The notes under the pieces were generated by a model. It searched no databases, had not been told where the DNA came from, and saw only the letters and a program-made list of their open reading frames with translations. Source: Mesorhizobium carmichaelinearum (lineage in GTDB: Bacteria; Pseudomonadota; Alphaproteobacteria; Rhizobiales; Rhizobiaceae). Taken from it: a stretch of DNA of 64,000 nucleotides. Location of the stretch: positions 24,935 through 88,934 of the forward strand of contig NZ_FZQR01000021.1 in the NCBI RefSeq assembly GCF_900199455.1. Direction: 5' to 3'. Positions 16,579 through 24,269 of this stretch are shown here, piece by piece. Position 1 is the stretch's first letter, and every line of letters starts with the position of its first letter. The translations under genes were made by a program, and so were the position numbers.

Positions 16579-18014
16579 TCTTCGACAGCTATGAGGCGTA
16601 TCGCGCCGCCAACTTCAAACCCAAGGTATGCATCCTCGGTTCCGGCCCGGCCGGCACCACCATTGCCCGCAAGCTGGGTGCCGCCGGCATTCCGGTCGTG
16701 GTGCTGGAGGCCGGCTCGCGGGACTTCAGCGACGAGTCGCAGGATTTCTACCGTGGCACCACGGTCGGCGATTTCTATTTCGACCTCGACATCACCCGGC
16801 TGCGGTATATGGGCGGCAGCTCCAACCACTGGGCCGGCTGGTGCCGCGTGCTCGACAAACAGGATTTCGAACCGAAGGCGTGGGCACCCGACACAGGCTG
16901 GCCGATCCGCCGCGCCGACATTGAGCCCTATCTGCCCGAGGTGCACGATATCCTGGAGCTTCCCGATTTCCGGCCTGACGTCCCGATCTCGGACGACATA
17001 CGCTGGGTGCAGCTGATCAAGAGCCCGGCGGTGCGCTTCGCCGAGAAATTCGCCGACGAACTCGACAAGAGCCGCAACATCGCCGTCGTGCTCAACACCT
17101 ATGCCACCGAGCTTGCCGGCGACGGCAAACGGGTGACCGGCGCCAAACTATGGTCCAACGGCCAGGACGCCGGCTCGTTCAGCGCCGACTACTTCATCGT
17201 CTGCACCGGTGGGCTGGAGAATTCGCGGCTGCTTCTGTGGTCGAACCAGCGCTCCAACGGCGGCGTCGTTCCGAACGCCACGGCACTTGGCCGCTACTGG
17301 ATGGAGCACCCGACCTTCGAGGGCGGCAATGCCATCCTGGCCGATTACGGCGAGTTCGAGGTCGATGCCGTCAACGAGGCCTTCTTCTCGCCGACGCTTG
17401 CCGCGATGGAGCGGCTGCAGATCATGAATTTCGGCATCAGGCTGATCGAGACACCCTATGCCGGCGTCAAGCATGTGATTGCCGACCTCGCCTGCACGGC
17501 ACCCGACATGGCCGAATGGGTCGCTTACCAGCTCAGCCAGAACCTGCGCTGCGCGGCCCAGCTCTACGTCGCCTGGGAACAGGCGCCGCTGGCGTCCAAC
17601 CAGATCGAACTGTCGAAGACCGATGTCGACCATGCCGGCGTGCCGCGCATCGAGCTGCACTGGAAGAAATCGGAACTCGAACGCCGCACGCTTGTCGAAG
17701 GTCTAAAACTGTTCGGCAAAACACTCATCGACAAGGATCTCGGCCGGGTTCGTCTCATGGACTGGATTGCCAATGGCGAGGATTATCCGACCAACGAGGA
17801 GACCGCGGGTCACCATCACATGGGTGGTACGCGCATGGGCACCGACGTCACTAAGAGCGTGGTGGACGCCAACTGCAAGGTGCACGGCATGGACAATCTC
17901 TATGTCGGCGGCTCCTCGGTGTTCTGCACATCGGGTCAAGCCAACCCGACGACGACGATCACCGCGCTCGCCTGCCGGCTGGGAGAGCATTTGAGCAAGG
18001 TGGTCTCCGTCTGA
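16575..18014 (+). CDS. GMC family oxidoreductase
   Basis: A 479-residue FAD-dependent oxidoreductase of the glucose–methanol–choline family. The FAD-binding loop is CILGSGPAGTTIARKL near residue 20, the second cofactor block is MGGSSNHWAGWC and the C-terminal catalytic region has AGHHHMGGTRMGTD and GSSVFCTSGQANPTTT with the conserved His/Asn. It has no signal peptide of its own, which fits with the coupled Tat-tagged small protein upstream. The substrate (an alcohol, sugar or polyol) cannot be told. Confidence 0.9.
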   Translation: MIFDSYEAYRAANFKPKVCILGSGPAGTTIARKLGAAGIPVVVLEAGSRDFSDESQDFYRGTTVGDFYFDLDITRLRYMGGSSNHWAGWCRVLDKQDFEPKAWAPDTGWPIRRADIEPYLPEVHDILELPDFRPDVPISDDIRWVQLIKSPAVRFAEKFADELDKSRNIAVVLNTYATELAGDGKRVTGAKLWSNGQDAGSFSADYFIVCTGGLENSRLLLWSNQRSNGGVVPNATALGRYWMEHPTFEGGNAILADYGEFEVDAVNEAFFSPTLAAMERLQIMNFGIRLIETPYAGVKHVIADLACTAPDMAEWVAYQLSQNLRCAAQLYVAWEQAPLASNQIELSKTDVDHAGVPRIELHWKKSELERRTLVEGLKLFGKTLIDKDLGRVRLMDWIANGEDYPTNEETAGHHHMGGTRMGTDVTKSVVDANCKVHGMDNLYVGGSSVFCTSGQANPTTTITALACRLGEHLSKVVSV

Positions 18015-18100
18015 GGTCCCAGCGCCAGCGCGCCAGAAACTCCTTGTAAGGTCCCCTCGCCGGCGCCAGTTGGTGGCGCCGGTGGAAGCCTGGAACAGGC

Positions 18101-18268
18101 TCAAAAGCCGTAGATGGCGATGCGCACCAGCACGGCCGCGGCGGCAAGCGCCACGAGCAGGATGCCGAGGCCGATGGGAGAGCCCCAGCCATACCATTCC
18201 ATCGCCAGCTTGGCGTATTTGAACTCGTCCTCGTTCAAGAGAGGCTGCCGTTGTTGAATCAAGCTCAT
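18101..18268 (-). CDS. Small single-helix membrane protein
   Basis: A 55-residue protein. A polar N-terminal half containing NEDEFKYAKLAMEWYGWG precedes one hydrophobic helix, IGLGILLVALAAAAVLVRIA. AGGAGTGAAG lies before the ATG at 18268. No family is recognised. It is divergent from the MarR regulator, with TTAGAT-like repeats between them, so it may be that regulator's target. Confidence 0.6.
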   Translation of the reverse strand: MSLIQQRQPLLNEDEFKYAKLAMEWYGWGSPIGLGILLVALAAAAVLVRIAIYGF

Positions 18269-18363
18269 TTCTTCACTCCTTGTCGACGGCCTGCTCTTGC
18301 CTTGTCCAGGCGGCGGCCGCATATTGCTGTAATGATCTAAATGTTAGACGGATTGATAGTTAG

Positions 18364-18861
18364 ATGATCGAAATAAATTCGTCAAGCAAGAATCGTGACG
18401 AGATGACAAGGGCCATCGGCCTTGCCATCATGCAGTGGCAGGACGCGACGCAGGCCTATGACGAGGCGGTGGGGATGCGGCTCGGGCTGAACATGGCCGA
18501 GCGTCATTGCATCGGGCTGCTCTATGGCGGCCCGCAATCGGCCGGCGCGGTAGCAACCGCGACCGGGCTGACGCCGGCGGCGGTGACGGCACTGATCGAC
18601 CGGCTGGAGGCGCGCGGCCTGCTGACGCGCACGCGCAGTCTCGAGGACCGGCGCAAGGTGGTGATCGAGGCGACCGAGGCGACGCGGGAGCTGTCGGCGC
18701 GCTATTACGGCGCCATCGCGCGGGAGGGCGAAAAGGTGATCGCCACCTTCAGCGACGCCGAACTCGCGACAATATCGCGCTTCGTCAACGCCGCGCTCGA
18801 CCTGCAGCGCGCTCAGCTTGCGCGGCTGAAGGCCGAGGGGTCGGACAGCCCCGGGCGATAG
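18364..18861 (+). CDS. MarR family transcriptional regulator
   Basis: A 165-residue winged helix-turn-helix repressor. The helix-turn-helix is in GAVATATGLTPAAVTALIDR and the wing in LLTRTRSLEDRRKVVIEAT, the classic MarR DRR signature. The dimerisation helices at both ends are present, so the protein is complete. The 95-base divergent region toward the small membrane protein contains ATGATCTAA…TTAGATGAT half-sites around 18332–18370 that could be its operator. The ligand is unknown. Confidence 0.9.
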   Translation: MIEINSSSKNRDEMTRAIGLAIMQWQDATQAYDEAVGMRLGLNMAERHCIGLLYGGPQSAGAVATATGLTPAAVTALIDRLEARGLLTRTRSLEDRRKVVIEATEATRELSARYYGAIAREGEKVIATFSDAELATISRFVNAALDLQRAQLARLKAEGSDSPGR

Positions 18862-18910
18862 GGGCGCGATGTGTTCGCGGCGTTACCGCAAATGTCGGCA
18901 GGGAACGGGA

Positions 18911-19543
18911 CTATTTCGGCTGGACCCCATAGGCGACAAGAAACGCCTCCACCGAGGCATCTGCGTGCCGTTCAAGTTCGGCCTTGGAGCGCCGGTTGCT
19001 TCCGGTGAACATGGCTTCATTCATCGGGATCCAAAGAAGCATTCCAAAAAAATGGCTGGCTGCCAGATACGGGTCACGGGTTTGTACCAGCCCTCGATCG
19101 GTGAGCTTCTGAAAGCAGGACGCCATCGAGGCAAGCATGCGCTCAAAACCCTTTTCGTACCAACTGCGGCCAAGCTGCGGCATTCGATCCGCGTTGGCGA
19201 TAATCAAGCGCCGTAGCTTCAACAGCTCTTCATCCATGAGTGTCGTTATCAAACATCGAGCCAGCTCCTGCAGGCCACCCTCCATGAATTTCGCCTCGGA
19301 AAGCAGTGTCGTCACGGCCTCGATGATGTCGTTGGCCTGGGTAGCGGTTGCCAGAACGACTTCGCCGAAAAGCGTCTCCTTGTCGGTAAAATGCTTGTAG
19401 ACGGTCTGCTTGGAAGCTCCCGCCTTGGTGGCGATTTCTTCCATACTGGTTCCATCATAACCCTTGCCTATGAACGCCGCCGTGGCCGCCTGGATGATTT
19501 CACGGTCCTTGCGTGCTGATCTGGTCTCACCGTCGATTTCCAT
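18911..19543 (-). CDS. TetR/AcrR family transcriptional regulator
   Basis: A 210-residue repressor. The N-terminal DNA-binding domain has IIQAATAAFIGKGYDGTSME and IATKAGASKQTVYKHFTDKE, the typical TetR helix-turn-helix; the rest is the helical ligand-binding and dimer domain. It is divergent from a VOC-domain gene, and the intergenic region has GTACTAG palindromes likely to be its binding sites. It probably represses itself and the VOC gene. Confidence 0.9.
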   Translation of the reverse strand: MEIDGETRSARKDREIIQAATAAFIGKGYDGTSMEEIATKAGASKQTVYKHFTDKETLFGEVVLATATQANDIIEAVTTLLSEAKFMEGGLQELARCLITTLMDEELLKLRRLIIANADRMPQLGRSWYEKGFERMLASMASCFQKLTDRGLVQTRDPYLAASHFFGMLLWIPMNEAMFTGSNRRSKAELERHADASVEAFLVAYGVQPK

Positions 19544-19559
19544 GGAATTCTCCTGACAA

Positions 19560-19619
19560 GTACTAGACGGTACCGTTCCCGCATGATAGTCACAACAACA
19601 GTACTAGACTGACTAGTAC
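19560..19619. promoter_or_regulatory. GTACTAG palindromes, probable TetR operators
   Basis: A perfect palindrome GTACTAG–5 bases–CTAGTAC at 19601–19619, and a related GTACTAGACGGTAC at 19560–19573, lie between the divergent TetR gene and the VOC gene. Paired palindromes in this position are usual for TetR autoregulation; binding is inferred. Confidence 0.65.
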
Positions 19620-19646
19620 CCGTCAACGAAAGCAGGGGTTAAACCG

Positions 19647-20051
19647 ATGAGCAAAATGATTTTCGTCAATCTACCGGTGCGCGATCTGCAGGCAGCGACC
19701 AACTTCTATCTCGCGATCGGCGGCACACTGAATCCGCAGTTCTCGAACGACCAGGCCAGCTCGATCATGTTCTCGGACTCCATTGGGGTCATGTTGCTGA
19801 CGCACCAGCATTACGGCCAGTTCACAGCGCGGCAGATCGGCGACCCCAAGCGTGACAGCCAGATGCTGATCGCGCTCACCACCGACAGCAAGGACGAGGT
19901 CAATGCCGTAATCGAGAAGGGCGTGGCGGCAGGCGGCCGCGCTGATCCCAATCCAGCGCAGGATCTCGGTTTCATGTTCAACCGCCACATCGAAGACCCT
20001 GACGGCTACGTCTGGGAGTTCCTGTGGATGAACCCCGCCGCCATGCAATAG
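19647..20051 (+). CDS. VOC family (glyoxalase/bleomycin-resistance fold) protein
   Basis: A 134-residue VOC-fold protein: FVNLPVRDLQAATNFYLAIG at the start and HIEDPDGYVWEFLWMNP near the end, the family's paired beta-alpha-beta modules and metal-site positions (His/Glu). The subgroup with a DPDGYVWEF ending is often annotated as glyoxalase-like lactoylglutathione lyase relatives; the real substrate is unknown. It is divergent from a TetR gene and likely controlled by it. Confidence 0.88.
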   Translation: MSKMIFVNLPVRDLQAATNFYLAIGGTLNPQFSNDQASSIMFSDSIGVMLLTHQHYGQFTARQIGDPKRDSQMLIALTTDSKDEVNAVIEKGVAAGGRADPNPAQDLGFMFNRHIEDPDGYVWEFLWMNPAAMQ

Positions 20052-20071
20052 CCCAGCGGGATCAAAGCGTC

Positions 20072-20120
20072 TAAGTCGCGTCGCATTGAAATGGATTCAT
20101 GCGACGCGCCTTAGGTTTTT
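20072..20120. terminator. Long hairpin followed by T-tract
   Basis: Arms of 15 bases (20072–20086 and 20099–20113, one mismatch: TAAGTCGCGTCGCAT) enclose a 12-base loop and are followed by GGTTTTT. It lies just after the VOC gene and ahead of the convergent phhA end. The GCGTCGCAT–ATGCGACGC wording resembles a repeated rhizobial palindrome, so it may be both repeat element and terminator. Confidence 0.75.
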
Positions 20121-20132
20121 GGGCGAGATGCG

Positions 20133-20969
20133 TCAGACCGTCGCCGGGTCGAGCGCCGGCTGGCCCTTGCGGCGGGCGACGATCGCCTCGAAATCGGCGG
20201 TCTGGAAGGCATCGCGCAAGGCGTCGAAGGACGGCAGCACGAAATAGGCGCGCTGGAACTTGTCGATCTCGTAGCCGGTGCGCATGACCGTTTCGAGGTC
20301 GAAGGCCACATGATGGGCGTCCTTGCTGTCGACAGCGAACTGCAACTCGGTGAAGGACGACATCAGGCCGGCGCCGAAGGCCTTCAGCGGCTGGCCAGCC
20401 TCCTGCATCAGGCCATACTCGGCCGTGTACCAGTAGAGCCGGGTGATCATCTCGTCACCGCCGAGCGCGATGATGTCGCCGGCCTTCTTGCCATACATCT
20501 GCATGAAGTCGGCGAACACCGGCTGCGACAGCACCGGCACGTGTCCGAAGAAATCGTGGAACATGTCGGGCTCGACGATGTAGTCGAGCTCCTGCCTGGT
20601 GCGCAGCCAGTTGGTGACCGGGAAGCGGCGGTTGGCGAGATGATCGAAGAAGGGCGCGGCCGGGATGAGACCCGGCACGGCGACGATCTCCCAGCCGGTC
20701 AGTTTGCGCAGCTTGGCACTGATATCAGCGAAATCGGGGATGCGGTCGAGCAGGCCAAGTTTTTCGACACCGTCGAGATAGGAGTGGTGGGCGAGCTTGC
20801 GCGTCAGCTTGGTCTGGCGGTCGCACAGAGTGCGCCACACCGCCTGTTCCTCGGCGCTGTAGTCGTAGCCCTGCGCCACGGTGAAATCGGCACGGCAGAC
20901 CGAATAGTCGCCGCGCAAGCCTTGCGCCGCGCAGTCGCGGGCATATTCGGCAACGCTCATCGTCGTCAT
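20133..20969 (-). CDS. phhA: Phenylalanine 4-monooxygenase
   Basis: A 278-residue pterin-dependent aromatic amino-acid hydroxylase that turns phenylalanine into tyrosine. The iron ligands are seen in PDMFHDFFGHVP (two His) and WYTAEYGLM (Glu). Length is normal for the bacterial single-domain form. The ATG at 20969 is preceded by GAGGAGAAC; the frame is open a further 42 codons upstream but those residues are not family-like. It is divergent from an Lrp-type regulator, which probably controls it. Confidence 0.95.
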   Translation of the reverse strand: MTTMSVAEYARDCAAQGLRGDYSVCRADFTVAQGYDYSAEEQAVWRTLCDRQTKLTRKLAHHSYLDGVEKLGLLDRIPDFADISAKLRKLTGWEIVAVPGLIPAAPFFDHLANRRFPVTNWLRTRQELDYIVEPDMFHDFFGHVPVLSQPVFADFMQMYGKKAGDIIALGGDEMITRLYWYTAEYGLMQEAGQPLKAFGAGLMSSFTELQFAVDSKDAHHVAFDLETVMRTGYEIDKFQRAYFVLPSFDALRDAFQTADFEAIVARRKGQPALDPATV

Positions 20970-21057
20970 GGTTGTTCTCCTCGCAAATCGGCAATGGCAG
21001 ACGTGGTCAAAGAGTAACCGGATTTGCCGAGGCAATTTGGTTTTGATGATGGTTCGC

Positions 21058-21088
21058 TTGCGAGATTCGGGATAACATTCACTCGCAA
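21058..21088. promoter_or_regulatory. Inverted repeat between phhA and lrp-like gene
   Basis: TTGCGAG and CTCGCAA, 7-base arms with a 17-base spacer, lie 20 bases ahead of the Lrp-type gene and about 90 bases ahead of phhA. This is a plausible Lrp/AsnC binding site; the role is inferred. Confidence 0.4.
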
Positions 21089-21108
21089 TTCGCACTATGG
21101 GAGTGAAA

Positions 21109-21585
21109 ATGCCTCAATTCGACGATTTCGAGATCAAGATGCTCGATGTGCTGCAACGCGACGGCCGCAAGCCCGTCTCCGAGCTGGCGCAAGAGATCGG
21201 CCTGTCGACGACGCCATGCGCGCGGCGCTTCGAAGCGCTGCAGGATGCCGGCATCATCAAGGGCTTTGCCGCGGTGATCAGCCGCCGCGCGGTCGGCCTG
21301 ATGGTCGAGGTGTTCATCCAGGTTCGCCTGGTCAGCCACAGCGATGGCTCGCCCGAAAGCTTCATTGCCGCGGTGCAGCGCATGGACGAGGTGTCGTCGT
21401 GCTGGACGATGACCGGCGACCACGACTTCCTGCTGCATGTCATGGTGCCGTCGGTCGACGAGCTCAACGCCTTCGTCATGCACCGGCTGATGCGGCTCGA
21501 CGGCGTGCGCGACGTCCACACGCAGCTGGTGCTGCAGAACATCAAGGGGCCCGGCCACGTGCCGCTCGCGCATCTCAGGCGGTGA
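21109..21585 (+). CDS. Lrp/AsnC family transcriptional regulator
   Basis: A 158-residue regulator. The N-terminal helix-turn-helix is in DGRKPVSELAQEIGLSTTPC followed by RRFEALQDAGIIKGF; the C-terminal RAM/AsnC effector domain contains VEVFIQVRL and CWTMTGDHDFLLHVMV. The ATG at 21109 has GGAG five to six bases upstream, better than the ATG at 21097. Its position divergent from phhA suggests control of phenylalanine catabolism in response to an aromatic amino acid. Confidence 0.92.
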   Translation: MPQFDDFEIKMLDVLQRDGRKPVSELAQEIGLSTTPCARRFEALQDAGIIKGFAAVISRRAVGLMVEVFIQVRLVSHSDGSPESFIAAVQRMDEVSSCWTMTGDHDFLLHVMVPSVDELNAFVMHRLMRLDGVRDVHTQLVLQNIKGPGHVPLAHLRR

Positions 21586-21698
21586 TGCCAGCCTTCCTCA
21601 TTCCTGCGGAAAAGCTGCACGCAAACTGCTGAAACGGGCCAATCGGGCGGCTATATCGCCAACCAGCATATGCGGACCATCTCTCCATGAGGTCCGCC

Positions 21699-23264
21699 AT
21701 GAAAATCGTCCTGATCAATCCGCCGCACACCGCCATCGGCAGCCGGGTGCCGGACGATCATTTGCCGCCGCTTGGCCTGCTGGCGATCGGTGGCCCGCTG
21801 ATCGATGCCGGCCATCAGGTGCGGCTGGTCGATGCAGAATTTGGGCCGATGCCGCTAGACAGCGCGGTGCGCGACGCTCTGCATGACTTTCCGGACTTCG
21901 TCCTGATCGGCCATTCCGGCTCGACCTCGGCGCACCCGACCGCCTTGCTGATCGCAGAAATGATCCAGCGGCGCGAACCGGCGACCATCGTCATCTATGG
22001 CGGCGTCTTCCCGACCTATCACTGGCGCGACATACTGGCGGCGACCGATGTCTTCGACTTCATCGTGCGCGGCGAGGGCGAGGCCACCGTGGTGGCGCTG
22101 GTCGAGGCGCTGGAAATGCATCAGCCACCGGCGAGCGTTGCCGGCATCGCATTCCGCGACGATCTGCGCCGGCCCTTCGCCACGCAGGCGGCCATGACGA
22201 TCGCCGAGCTCGACGCCTACCGCGTCGGCTGGGAGCTGATCGACCACAGCCGATATAGTTATTGGGGCGGCAAGCGCGCCGTGGTGATGCAGTTCTCGCG
22301 CGGCTGTCCGCATCTGTGCAATTATTGCGGTCAGCGCGGTTTCTGGACCCGCTGGCGGCATCGTGACCCCAAAAAGTTCGCGCAGGAGATCGCCTGGCTG
22401 CACCGCCAACATGGCGTCGAGTTGATCAATCTCGCCGACGAGAACCCGACGGTTTCGAAGAAGGCCTGGCGCGCCTTTCTCGACGCGCTGATCGCCGAGA
22501 ACGTACCGGTGCTGATCGTCGGTTCGACCCGCGCCGACGACATCGTGCGCGATGCCGACATCCTGCATCTCTACCGCAAGGCGGGCGTTATCCGCTGGCT
22601 GCTCGGCATGGAAAACACCGACGAGCAGACGCTTCAATTGATCCGCAAGGGCGGCAGCACCTCATCCGACCGCGAGGCGATCAGGCTGTTGCGAAAGCAC
22701 GGCATATTGTCGATGGCGACCTGGGTGGCCGGCTTCGAGGATGAGGGGCTTCGCGACCTGTGGCGCGGCTTTCGCCAGCTGATCGCTTACGACCCCGACC
22801 AGATCCAGGCGCTCTACGTGACGCCGCATCGCTGGACGCCGTTCTTCCGCATCGCCCGCGACCGCAAGGTCATCCAGAAGGATGCCCGGCTGTGGGACTA
22901 CAAGCACCAGGTGCTGCAGATGACGCGGCTGAAGCCGTGGATGCTGTTCTTCAGCGTCAAGCTGATCGAGGTGGCGGTGCAGTCGCGGCCAAAGGCGCTG
23001 GCGCGCATCCTGTTCCACCCTGACCCCGAACAGCGGCATTCGATGCGCTGGTACACCAAAATGGGCCGCCGGGTCTGGTTCCGCGAGGTCTGGGGGTTTC
23101 TGGCCCAAGATGGCCGTGTGAAGGACGGGCCGACGCTTGCCGAATTCTGGGGCGCGCCGCAGGACGCGGAAGAGGAATCGATGGCTGTTCGGCGACCGGC
23201 GAAAAAGCCGGAGCTTTCCACCACCGCAAATCTCGGACTGCCGGATAAAAGATTAGCCGGCTGA
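21699..23264 (+). CDS. B12-binding radical SAM protein (BchE-like)
   Basis: A 521-residue enzyme with an N-terminal cobalamin-binding domain (MKIVLINPPHTAIG… through VIYGGVFPTYHW) and a radical SAM domain whose iron–sulfur cluster motif is CPHLCNYCGQ near residue 212. The layout matches the BchE/P-methyltransferase class, which includes the anaerobic Mg-protoporphyrin monomethyl ester cyclase. No other pigment genes are near, so a photosynthetic role is doubtful and the substrate is open. The ATG at 21699 is preferred since GAGG lies just upstream. It converges with argB, seven bases between stops. Confidence 0.85.
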   Translation: MKIVLINPPHTAIGSRVPDDHLPPLGLLAIGGPLIDAGHQVRLVDAEFGPMPLDSAVRDALHDFPDFVLIGHSGSTSAHPTALLIAEMIQRREPATIVIYGGVFPTYHWRDILAATDVFDFIVRGEGEATVVALVEALEMHQPPASVAGIAFRDDLRRPFATQAAMTIAELDAYRVGWELIDHSRYSYWGGKRAVVMQFSRGCPHLCNYCGQRGFWTRWRHRDPKKFAQEIAWLHRQHGVELINLADENPTVSKKAWRAFLDALIAENVPVLIVGSTRADDIVRDADILHLYRKAGVIRWLLGMENTDEQTLQLIRKGGSTSSDREAIRLLRKHGILSMATWVAGFEDEGLRDLWRGFRQLIAYDPDQIQALYVTPHRWTPFFRIARDRKVIQKDARLWDYKHQVLQMTRLKPWMLFFSVKLIEVAVQSRPKALARILFHPDPEQRHSMRWYTKMGRRVWFREVWGFLAQDGRVKDGPTLAEFWGAPQDAEEESMAVRRPAKKPELSTTANLGLPDKRLAG

Positions 23265-23271
23265 CAGTCTG

Positions 23272-24165
23272 TTACGGCACGATCAGCGTGCCGGCGCCGT
23301 GTTCGGTGAAGAGCTCGAGCAGCACCGCATGCGGCGTCTTGCCATTGAGGATGACGACGCCTTCGACGCCACGCTCGATCGCTTCGATGCAGGTCTCGAC
23401 CTTGGGGATCATGCCGCCCGAGACCGTGCCGTCCTTGATCAGCGCCCTGGCCTCGGCGACGGTCAGCTCGTCGATCAGCTTCTTGTTCTTGTCGAGCACG
23501 CCGGGCACGTCGGTGAGGAACAGCAGGCGCGAGGCCTTGCAAGCGCCGGCGATGGCGCCGGCGAAAGTGTCGGCGTTGATGTTGTAGGTGTGGCCGTCGC
23601 GGCCGGGCGCCACTGGCGCAAGCACCGGGATCATCTCGGAGCGCGCCAGAAGGTCGAGCAGCGTGCGGTCGACCTCGACCGGCTCGCCGACGAAGCCGAG
23701 ATCGAGGACGCGCTCGATGTTGGAATCGGGGTCGATCATGGTCTTGCGCGCCTTTTCGGCGAAGACCATGTTGCCGTCCTTGCCGCACAGGCCGATCGCC
23801 CATTCGCCCTCGGCGTTGATCAGCGCCACGATCTCCTTGTTGATCGAACCGGCCAGCACCATTTCGACGATCTCGACCGTCTTCTGGTCGGTGACGCGCA
23901 GGCCACCCTCGAATTTGGATTCGATGCCCATCTTGGCCAGCATGGCGCCGATCTGCGGCCCGCCGCCGTGGACGACGATCGGGTTGACGCCGGACTGTTT
24001 CAACAGCGCGATGTCGCGCGCAAAAGCCTTGCCGAGCTCGATGTCGCCCATGGCGTGGCCGCCATATTTCACCACGACGGTCTTGTGTTCGTAGCGCTGC
24101 ATGTAGGGCAGTGCGCGCGACAGCAGGGCGGCCTGCATTTCGGCGGTGGCGGCGATGTCCGTCAT
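23272..24165 (-). CDS. argB: Acetylglutamate kinase
   Basis: A 297-residue kinase for the second step of arginine synthesis, phosphorylating N-acetylglutamate. Diagnostic blocks are VVVKYGGHAMGD, IVVHGGGPQIG, YNINADTFAGAIAGA and FLTDVPGVLDK. MTDIAATAEM is taken as start; 22 codons upstream in frame are unlike ArgB. The enzyme is cytosolic and in many bacteria feedback-inhibited by arginine; an N-terminal helix region fits this form. The next upstream gene on this strand, an amidase, is 104 bases away and not clearly linked. Confidence 0.97.
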   Translation of the reverse strand: MTDIAATAEMQAALLSRALPYMQRYEHKTVVVKYGGHAMGDIELGKAFARDIALLKQSGVNPIVVHGGGPQIGAMLAKMGIESKFEGGLRVTDQKTVEIVEMVLAGSINKEIVALINAEGEWAIGLCGKDGNMVFAEKARKTMIDPDSNIERVLDLGFVGEPVEVDRTLLDLLARSEMIPVLAPVAPGRDGHTYNINADTFAGAIAGACKASRLLFLTDVPGVLDKNKKLIDELTVAEARALIKDGTVSGGMIPKVETCIEAIERGVEGVVILNGKTPHAVLLELFTEHGAGTLIVP

Positions 24166-24269
24166 CGGGGCGGTTCCCTGGATGTAGGTGTAAGACGGCG
24201 GCGTCTTAGCGGGAATTGGCCCGGGCCGCAAATGGCATTGCTGTCATATTCAAATGTCTCACGACGTCG

